NCBI GenBank assembly: GCA_003996215.1
Contig: QJPP01007599.1
Location: 496,001-560,000, forward strand
DNA: 64,000 nucleotides
Direction: 5' to 3'
Source: Jaltomata sinuosa
Lineage: Eukaryota > Streptophyta > Magnoliopsida > Solanales > Solanaceae
Shown here: positions 56,560 to 64,000 of the stretch, in pieces
Layout of the letters: each line of letters opens with the position of its first letter
How positions within the stretch are numbered: the first letter of the stretch is position 1
Program-made: the position numbers and the translations under genes
The notes under the pieces: generated by a model
What the model saw: only the letters and a program-made list of their open reading frames with translations
What the model was told of the DNA's origin: nothing
Database searches by the model: none

Positions 56560-58000
56560 TAAGTCTAGGGTTTTACATTAGAATGCTAAATTGGTAGGCA
56601 CAAGGTTTAGAATTAAATATCCCTACCTTTGTCCAATAAGTTCTAATTTTTTTCTTTTGCTCTATGTTCTTTGGGCCTACGTCATAATATTCTTGGTCCA
56701 AATTTTGTTCTGATTTATAATTACATAGACTGGATTTAACTGTTGGATTTAAGAAGTCCGACTGTACTCCCACGTGCCCATTTCCTGTTGCTACGGTGAC
56801 CAATTTTTGTTGGCTCGATGTACCAACCCCATCAAGTAAGGCTTTCGTCTCCAACACCCCCAAGGTACGCGACTTCCTTCCTACTGAGTTTCACAATTAT
56901 GTTTGGCAAAATTGTGATTTCATATTTCCGATCTCAACTTCAATATTTACTTTCTCTGGTTGTTGATCTTCATGATTCTTGACACAAATTCTTGCCCAGA
57001 GGAGGTTAGTTTTGTTCTTGGTATCTTCGACAGTACCAACAAAGCCACCACAAAGCTCTCCGATGGTACAGAAAGTCCATAGACCATAAGTGGAGTGGGA
57101 TTCCAAAAGCTTTTATTTAGTTCCAGTTTGTCTTTCTACTCGTCAAAGATGACCGGGTACCTAGCGACCATCAATCCAACATTAAATTGTGTTTTGATTC
57201 AAAAACTGTCCGTCTGGCTTGATTCTCATTGCTTCATGCCTAGGATGGGAGATCAAAGAGGAACTAGTTGTGATTCAAAGAGGTAACTTCAAGTCTTTTG
57301 CTCAACTTCCATTTGTTAAGGAACCGCTATTGAATTGTGTCCAGATTGGAACAGATGTTGAAAGCATCATTGAAACACCCTAACTAGGCATTTGGACAGG
57401 AATTGCATATTGTCGATTTCAACTTCAACTGCAACTTGGAGTCCTTTCAGCTATTGAAGGATCTTCCCATCTCGATATACGACTTGGACCGATGGTCTAT
57501 GTAGTTGAGATTAGACCTTGTGCCTTCCCTATGATATCCCCCATCCCTTGTTGTAGGCAATTTCAAGAACGATTATAGCTACTTCTCTATCTCCCTGCCA
57601 AGTTTCTATTCTTACAAAGCGGCCATAAACATTGTAATTTTGATTTTTGATAGACTTTGTATGTGTATGATTGTATTTTCCTTTCCCATGATCTATATAG
57701 ATTCCCTGTTACGAACGAGGCTTGTACGAGAGCGTTGCAGACCCATATGAGATTCTCTTCATCAATATTGATTTTACTTGTAATCGCCTACTACACTCAA
57801 TCCATATAAACCACCTAATAGAGTCCTCACCAGAATTAAGAGCTCAAAAGATGTATCTAATGAAGTGAAGAAATTTTTTTGTTCTATCATTAGAAGGAGA
57901 GAGAGAGTAGTCTCCGCTACACTGGTAGGAAAGGGTAGAAAGAAAGATAGCTTTTGAAATGAGATCCAAGAGAGAGAAAAAGTGTGTTCCTAATTTTGAT
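56560..58000 (-). pseudogene. Probable LINE ORF1 remnant (LINE G)
   Basis: The clearest part on the minus strand is 57106-56897: TIGELCGGFVGTVEDTKNKTNLLWARICVK, which fits the ORF1 block 'GELCGG...WARI' of Solanaceae L1 elements. PEKVNIEVEIGN follows. A Ser/Gln-rich tail continues at 56863-56573. Upstream (57990-57400, minus) there is only weakly LINE-like sequence with many stops. ORF2 is absent downstream. Confidence 0.5.
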
Positions 58001-58057
58001 TTCTCGTATTCTGCCAACTTTCAGTTAAATTTGATTCTATTGTGTTTGTAACTCTAA

Positions 58058-58487
58058 GGGCTCATTTGGTAGAGTGAATTAGAAAAAATAATGCATGTAT
58101 TAGCTTTGTGTATTACTAGTAACTTGTGTGGTACACTTTTTCAAACCTAATGTATAACTAATGCATTAGTAATACTCTCTATTTGGTGTGAAGGTATGTA
58201 TAACTAATACATAAAAATCTATGATATTAGTAATGCAAAGGATCTTAATGCATGCATTAGCATGGTTAAAGACATATTGCCCCTCAAACCCTTTTCCACA
58301 TCCTTTCCACCACATTTGTGGAGGGTACTTTTGTAAACAAATAATGTTTTTTAGAAATCATGCAATGCATGTTATTTTTAATACACCAAACCAAACACTG
58401 CATAAGAAATAATCTCAGCATAACTAATACCAGCATTACTAATACACCATATTCAACACTATTCTTATTCACCCTACCAAACGACCC
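58058..58487. mobile_element. MITE, 430 bp
   Basis: Terminal inverted repeats: left GGGCTCATTTGGTAGAGTGA, right on the reverse strand GGGTCGTTTGGTAGGGTGAA. Internal subterminal words (AATGCATGTATTAG, CTAATAC) are also inverted. The flank is TAA on the left and TTT on the right, so a three-base PIF/Harbinger-type target is possible but not shown. It has no coding capacity. Confidence 0.8.
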
Positions 58488-58997
58488 TTTACAGAACCCA
58501 CATACCAAGCCTTGGAAAAGGTCTTGATGCCAAATGATATGCAATAAATTTTTATTAAATAAAAAATATCCCAAGTCATTTAAGACTTTGTGATAAAAAT
58601 AAACACATACAAACACCCTCCAAGGCTCTTCAAACTTACATAACTATATACATCATAAGTATCACCAGTAGATGCTATAGTATGGATGACCCTGATATTC
58701 TAGCAAATTGGTGAGCTGATAAGCTGAAAAAATGGGAACTTTACACAGAGTCAACACATTCCCTGCTACCATGCCCAACGAATTTCTCAGCAGGAAGCAT
58801 AATTGTTGACAGATAAAGAGAATGGAAAGTCGAGAAACAATATCTCAGATACTACAAACAAGTAACTAAAGAGTAAAATACATTGAATGAGAATCCGTAC
58901 ATTACGTATCCTGCACAGAGAGAAGGACGAAATAGACAGAATGGAGAATCGCATAAGGTAGAGGTTCTCACTTTTATTCAAGAAATGATATGTACCT
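58488..58997 (+). other. Non-coding DNA, possibly intronic
   Basis: No transposon domain or gene was recognised. If the exon-like stretch next to it is real, this would be its first intron on the minus strand. Confidence 0.3.
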
Positions 58998-59115
58998 TAT
59001 CGACTTTCATGACTAGTTCATCCGCACTGCATCTAAAACCATCCACTTCCCCACTATTAACTCGTGGTACAAAATTTTCTAAGTCCAGCTTGTATGCATC
59101 CACACCTTCCATATG
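58998..59115 (-). CDS. Exon-like ORF of unknown function, candidate host gene
   Basis: On the minus strand an ATG at 59115 opens MEGVDAYKLDLENFVPRV, continues with GEVDGFRCSADELVMKVDK, and reaches AAG followed by GTACAT, a fair splice donor, at about 58998. The ~39 residues are of normal, not low-complexity, composition and unlike any transposon protein I know. Upstream on the same strand, 59690-59760 is GC-richer and could hold a 5' UTR exon ending ACG/GTTACC, with AAATAAATAAA further upstream. No downstream exon was identified; a MITE and LINE remnants follow, so the gene may be a fragment. The family is not recognised. Confidence 0.3.
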
Positions 59116-61277
59116 ATAAGAAAACAAACAAATTACAGTTTTCTCAAGAACATCACAACTAACATTTTTTGATTAGTACGAACATCACAACTAACTTATC
59201 AGTGCCTTGAGCTAATAGGCAATAATAGCAATAAAATTTTTTAGAAAGTTATCACATTTAGATGCATGGTAATCCAGAAGCAAGCTAATTCACATTATTC
59301 CTCAAATCCATACTGGGTGCATAATTAGCAATCAATCCCAATAACCAGAAGTCCACCAGTTTTGAGAATAAAAATAGAAACACAACTTAACCAAACACAC
59401 GCTAAGCAGTTGCATATTACAACTATATCATATTCCTAATGTTCCAGAAAGAAACATTCGAATTTTATCAAGCATAACAGAGTATTGAAAAACAATACAG
59501 TGAACAGAGATACATTTGAGCCTTACATATTATAGAAGAATTGTGAAAATAATTGCAACATTCATTCAACTGATTTTATGCATTTGAAGGACGATCATGA
59601 CTCATGAGTTAAATCACCTAGACTATCAATTTGGTTCAATTGGCGTAAATATTGAGGAATAGAAGAATTGTACCATTGAAAAAATGGTAACCGTGGATGA
59701 CGTTGGAGCTTTAGACTGGGTGGAGGAGATTACGGCGCCGGCAAAATAAAAATATGAATGGCAATATTTGTTTTTTGAGGCACTGCAATAGTAATTGCTT
59801 TAACGGCGATGCTCAAACGGCAATATCTCTCTTCAATTTCTTCTTGTTTTATTTATTTCTCTTCAACTTAGTTTGACCCCAAACATTTCAAAATCGCAAT
59901 TTGAGGGCAATTAAGCATATTTCTAATTGGAAAGTCATTTACAAATGTTCCCACACCGAAAATACTTATCACTTATCACCACCTAATATATGCACCATTA
60001 GATCACCAATAATTACCCCAACTAATCCTAAATCCTTACAAAATAGATTATAAGTATTTTTTAGTCGCAAACCTCATAGTCTCCTTCAAAATTATGACAT
60101 CTAACTCAAAAATGTAGCGAACTTCTCTTATCAGTCCTCTCTAGTCCATTCATTCAAGGATGCTATGAAATCTCACACTTAGTACACCATGAATCACCTT
60201 TTCATTAATTTTAAATCTCACACTTAGTACACCGTGAATCATCTTCCCATTAATCTTATCACGTCAATGATCTGACAAAAAGAGATTCTTATATATATAT
60301 TTTGAAAATAGCTGCAAGACCAAAATTGAAGCCTTTCTTTTATTTAAGTTCCTCCCAGATACATGACTTATATACTCGGCTCAACATTCTTGGAAAACAA
60401 TCGAATCGAGGGTTTGAAGTAGAATTGGTCATTCAATCTTGTGAACTAATCGAGACCAAAATTGAAAAAGTGATACAAACGGTGAGGAATGCACTTATCG
60501 TAAAACTTAGTCAAATTGTCCGTAGACTTCATCCCCCAAGTATATTCAACAATTTGCACACTATTCGGTTAATGAAAGACATTACCACCATAATGGGTAC
60601 ATGATTGAAGTGATCACTCTGCTTCGAATTTAAGTCCTTTTTCTGAAGATGAACCTAATCCTTTTAAATTTATAGCAAGATGTTTTTATCTTGATTTTTC
60701 AAATGTCACATTCTATTTACAATCACTTTTACCGTTATCAACAGAAAATTATTCAAACCCACTCAAGAGGTATAAAGAAATACCATAAGTCTTGTAAAAT
60801 AGCTAAGTCAATCATTAAGATAGTAGCAAACCACAATCTTTGGCATCTGAAAGTTTTCCTTACACCACTCAAACCTTAAAACTGAATGCTCTTCCAAGTT
60901 AATCACATCATAGGTGCAATCCTTCACAAAGTCCTCCTACCAAAAGTACCTATCAACCCAAGATTGTGGTTTACTACATTCTTCATTGTCGATATAATGT
61001 CCCAAATCATCACTACACTGGTTCAAAATCTCTTAGGCGATTCTTAATTACTACATGCACAGTCCTATTGACATTCTCACTTTATTTCATACAAGTATTC
61101 TCGTTGAAACCCCTTTAACCACAAGCTCATTACCCCAACATTCATACCCATAATTTTCCAAGGTAAATTCACTTATCTTGTTTTACATTGATATTACTGG
61201 ATTCTCCCTTACTAATACCACCTCCACTAAGGACGCCATAATTATTTCATCCAACACTCTTTGCACATCAAGAAACT

Positions 61278-61314
<37 letters not shown>

Positions 61315-62039
61315 CATAATCAATAAGTCCTTGGCGCAATACAATCCTTCCTGTCACCATTTCTAAATTATCAAGCGAATCCACAAACACGCCGTTCTAT
61401 GAAGGATTACAATCGCCCATTCCCATGAGATTTAATCACCACGAGTAACCTCAGTCCTCACTTGGACCAAATACAATAACCATTTTCGTAAAGAACTCCT
61501 ACACCACTTGTCTTTATTCAACTATCATGCCACCCTATTGACACTCAACTTAACCTTTCATATTCTCATGCGATATTACTTGGCATACCTCATGAATTTC
61601 TTTGGATGGTTACTTTACCATTATGATCATCATATAACCAAGCTTAAACTATTTAAATTCTCTTCATTGCACCTCCATTCCATTGGAATGAAGGAAAAAC
61701 ACTTCATATGAACTACCCTTACTCAATTCCTCTTCATAGACATACCATAGTCATTCTGCCTATGACCTACTCGAAAAAGCACAACACTGTACACGACCAC
61801 CCTCAAACGTCCGCAAGGCTGACTGAACAGGTCTACTGGACTATTAGTAATGACCTCTACCTCCAAATGAGGCACCACTATAGTTGTATAAACCATAGGG
61901 CCTCTTGACCACACGGTCCTCATAGTCATGATGTCAAAAATCTCAACCTCTTTAACTTTGTCCATTTTTTGGTAAAATGGAACTCGTGTGCAACCACCTG
62001 ATTACTTGTTGACACGATCAAGCTATATTGTAAGATGGT
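59116..62039 (+). other. Unassigned AT-rich region
   Basis: About 2.9 kb without a recognisable gene or element domain. It has an (AT)n microsatellite at 61281-61313 and a repeated phrase 'CTCACACTTAGTACACC.TGAATCA' (near 60170 and 60220). The longest ORFs (60302-60604 plus, 100 codons; 61723-61965 minus, 80 codons) show no domain I know. It may be an old transposon body. Confidence 0.4.
61281..61313 (+). repeat. (AT)n microsatellite
   Basis: About 16 uninterrupted TA dinucleotides. Length variation between individuals is likely. Confidence 0.95.
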
Positions 62040-62189
62040 TGATGTGCCGGCATTTTACGGCACATTTGACGCCTTTAAACTAAGAATAATCGCGAGTTTT
62101 CAAGCAACCGTTATTGTTTTTGATAAGTTTTCGTGTTATATTTGCCGGAAATGGATACAAGGATAGAAAGGGAGTGAACTGGTTAAGCT

Positions 62190-62525
62190 TGACGGAGGGC
62201 CTGACGGCTCATCACACAGGTGACTGACTGTCAGGGGAGCCACCAAACCTGGCAGCAGCTTGAGGAGGCACTGGTTAGTGGCGACGGCTGGCGTGATGGG
62301 CCGTCACACATGTGACTGACCGTCAGCCAAGCCGTCAAGTTATAGCTAATGAAGGCCATGCTCTGGATAGTGGCGATGACTGGCGTGACGGGCCGTCACA
62401 CCTTTGACTGGCCATCATCCAAGCCATCAAGTTATAGCTGATCAAGGCCATGCACTGGATAGTGGCGACGGCTGGAGAGTGACGGCCAGTTGCATGATTG
62501 ACGGTCCGTCAGGCTACCCGTCAAC
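62190..62525 (+). repeat. ~90-bp degenerate repeats with GACGG/CCGTC palindromes
   Basis: Three to four units carry the phrases AGTGGCGACGGCTGG, GGGCCGTCACAC and CAAGTTATAGCTGAT. Short palindromes such as GTGACGGGCCGTCAC (~62387) and TGACGGTCCGTCA (~62499) recur. They lie just upstream of the TATA box, in U3. Confidence 0.75.
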
Positions 62526-62573
62526 GCGAAGCGGGATTCCGAAAATTCTATTTTTTGGCTTTATTTCCTGGAC

Positions 62574-62582
62574 TACTATAAA
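62574..62582 (+). promoter_or_regulatory. TATA box of Athila-type LTR
   Basis: CTATAAATA lies in the LTR upstream of the R region. Its position after the palindromic repeat block and before the transcribed leader suits a core promoter. Confidence 0.55.
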
Positions 62583-63514
62583 TACCCTGTGTTAGGGTTA
62601 TTTTATCATTCATTAACTAAGATTATTTTAGACGTTTTTGAACGAGTTTTAGGGAGGAAAAACACGACACAAAATACGTTTTTCTTCCTCTCTTTCCATT
62701 GTTCTTGGGATTTTGGCTTCTTGCTCTTGGATAATTGAAGCTTGTGTTCATCTATCGTAAGAATCTTTTCTCTCTATTATGAATATGATTTTCTTCTCTT
62801 TCCCTAATAGCATGAGTAGCTAACTTCCCACAACTAGGGTTGTGGGAGCCATGGCAAAAGTAGCAATGTAAATTCCGGGTAACATTGGGTTCAATCTATA
62901 TGTTGTCACGTCGTTAATCATTCATTATTAATGTTTTCTAGTGGTTGCAAACATTAGGACATGCCTAGGTTTAATTTGCTTGAGCAAAGAGATTAAAATT
63001 GGGAAATTTGATTAATTACGAGGATTCGAGACTACCAACTCTCGTCTTATGATTAATGCTGTAACTAGATTAATCTACTTGATGTTTAGGATTGAAATAA
63101 GAAAGTTCACCTTTTCAAGTTCGAGAGAATTGAAAAGGAAATTCGTCTATTTGGTTGAGAAACGTTTAGACGATACCATTAATTCAATCACACCGTGATA
63201 TGCATATAGAAAAAACCTGGTTAAGCTTTGAGTCGAATTTGTTACGACGTCATGGTGAACACTTCCCTAGTTCATTCTTATATTGATTATTACTCATTAA
63301 AACTCGTAAATTATTATTCGCATTGTTCAAATATTGCTCACACAACCCCCCTCCAATTTACCGGAAACTATTGACTACTAGTCAACTAATTCACTATCGA
63401 TTTAATTTGCACCTTATTCCCTGTGGGATCGACCCCAACCTTTGTTGGGTTCTATATTTGATGACGACCGCTTACGCTTAGTAATTGGAGTTGTAATTTG
63501 GGCGTCTCAAATTT

Positions 63515-63532
63515 TGGCGCCGTTGCTGGGGA
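63515..63532 (+). other. Primer binding site of Athila-type element
   Basis: TGGCGCCGTTGCTGGGGA, the site widely seen in plant Athila-type and related gypsy elements and usually assigned to tRNA-Asp. Confidence 0.85.
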
Positions 63533-63634
63533 ATACGGTTGTTTATTAAGTCTGGTGTTATTTGACTCTTAGTCATATTTCCTGATTTTACTTTTATTTG
63601 TTGTCTTTGTTTGTTACAGGGTACTGAGTTGTGC

Positions 63635-64000
63635 ATGCCAAGTACCCGACGCTCGGGTGAACCAATATTACCTTACGACCCCGAGCTCGCAAGAACGCTA
63701 AGGCAAACCATGAATGTACAACAGCAGGAGGCAGCAAGGCTCGCTGCAGAACAGCAGGCTCAACAGGATCAGCATCATGTGAATGTCGAGGATATAGAGG
63801 ATGATATGGCATTAGATGGAGTTGGTGCTACGGGCGCCATTGTTCTTCCTCCACTAGCGCCCGGGGCCAAGTTCAACATTACTAGCACAATGCTCCAGCT
63901 GTTGAACTTAAAAGGATTATTCCGTGGTATGGCTGGTGATGATCCAAATCGACACCTGATGAATTTCATGGGTATCTGCAAGTCGTTCGAATTGCCTGGA
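63635..64000 (+). CDS. gag N-terminus of Athila-type element (runs off window)
   Basis: It starts at ATG 63635 (MPSTRRSGEP) after the primer site and leader; the frame is open for 122 codons to the window edge. A Gln/Ala-rich stretch (NVQQQEAARLAAEQQAQQDQ, about residues 27-46) is followed by an acidic patch (VEDIEDDMALDG). Then comes the gag entry block FNITSTMLQLLNLKGLF at residues 80-96, and DDPNRHLMNFMGICKSFE at 102-119, matching the Athila gag pattern 'EDP..HL..F...C'. The ORF is uninterrupted within the window, so this may be the least decayed element here. Confidence 0.75.
   Translation, partial: MPSTRRSGEPILPYDPELARTLRQTMNVQQQEAARLAAEQQAQQDQHHVNVEDIEDDMALDGVGATGAIVLPPLAPGAKFNITSTMLQLLNLKGLFRGMAGDDPNRHLMNFMGICKSFELPG

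Larger units (their letters stand above)
62040..63509 (+). repeat. 5' LTR of Athila-type element, left end approximate
   Basis: The right end ...GGGCGTCTCA lies five bases before the primer site. The left end is placed at TGATGTGCCGG by the TG rule and could instead lie at TGTTGACACGATC near 62008. A TATA box (CTATAAATA) lies at 62574-62582, shortly downstream of a tandem repeat with GACGG/CCGTC palindromes. Confidence 0.55.
62040..64000 (+). mobile_element. Athila-type Ty3/gypsy element, 5' part
   Basis: It has a probable 5' LTR (about 62040-63509), a primer binding site TGGCGCCGTTGCTGGGGA (63515-63532) and an open gag frame from 63635 that leaves the window. The TGGCGCC-type site and the gag block point to the Athila group. 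No coding break is seen so far, unlike the other elements here. Confidence 0.75.

Noticed and set aside
60302..60604. 100-codon ORF
   Set aside because: No domain, no codon-like pattern that I can see, and AT-rich surroundings; it could be chance, so it is not listed as a gene.
1..64000. Endogenous pararetrovirus (caulimovirid) sequence
   Set aside because: All reverse transcriptases seen are accompanied by LTRs, integrase or LINE domains; no movement-protein-like or caulimovirid coat-type sequence was noticed.

Overview
This window is plant nuclear DNA, almost certainly from a Solanaceae species, and it is repeat-rich heterochromatin. Nearly every recognisable coding stretch is a decayed transposon: Ty3/gypsy elements of the Tekay (chromovirus), Tat/Ogre and Athila lineages, L1-type and RTE-type LINEs, a tRNA-derived SINE of the TS/SolS kind, MITEs and a copia-like LTR fragment. 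The family mix, the LTR openings (TGTAATGACCC, TGTTGACACCC) and the RTE 3' end are what I associate with pepper, tomato, potato or tobacco. I cannot name the species. I found no convincing host gene; one exon-like stretch (58998-59115, minus) is the only candidate.

Layout. 1-5535: a Tekay-type element with a 2.6 kb 5' LTR, broken off inside reverse transcriptase. 5536-11897: the 3' part of a Tat/Ogre-type element, with a ~1.8 kb tandem array, a polypurine tract and a 3' LTR. 11898-35265: a nest. LINE A (plus) is split by an RTE LINE (13544-15567) and by LINE B (minus, 16132-33328). LINE B is itself split by a complete Tat-type element C (20079-31504). 35266-36477: non-coding DNA holding a SINE with a 19-bp target-site duplication.

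36478-51850: a second nest. LINE E (minus) is split by a solo LTR related to C (50246-51087) and by a MITE (37517-49951). The MITE contains a complete but dead Tekay element D (37929-49770). 51855-56487: LINE F (plus, with a C-terminal RNase H) is split by a small deleted LINE H (52370-54095), which carries a MITE and a copia-like fragment with a hairpin array. 56560-58000: probable LINE ORF1 remnants. 58058-58487: a MITE. 59116-62039: unexplained AT-rich DNA. 62040-64000: the 5' LTR, primer binding site and intact gag start of an Athila-type element that runs off the window.

These elements do not cooperate as a pathway; what links them is order of insertion. In most cases removing an inserted element together with one target-site copy rejoins the host element's reading frame, so a relative chronology can be read from the sequence alone: A before B before C, and E before the MITE before D. 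The most unusual recurring signal is that several unrelated tandem arrays are made of units that each contain a short inverted repeat. In two of them the arms differ between units but still pair. A 103-base N run (44961-45063) is flanked by the same sequence on both sides and looks like an assembly artefact.
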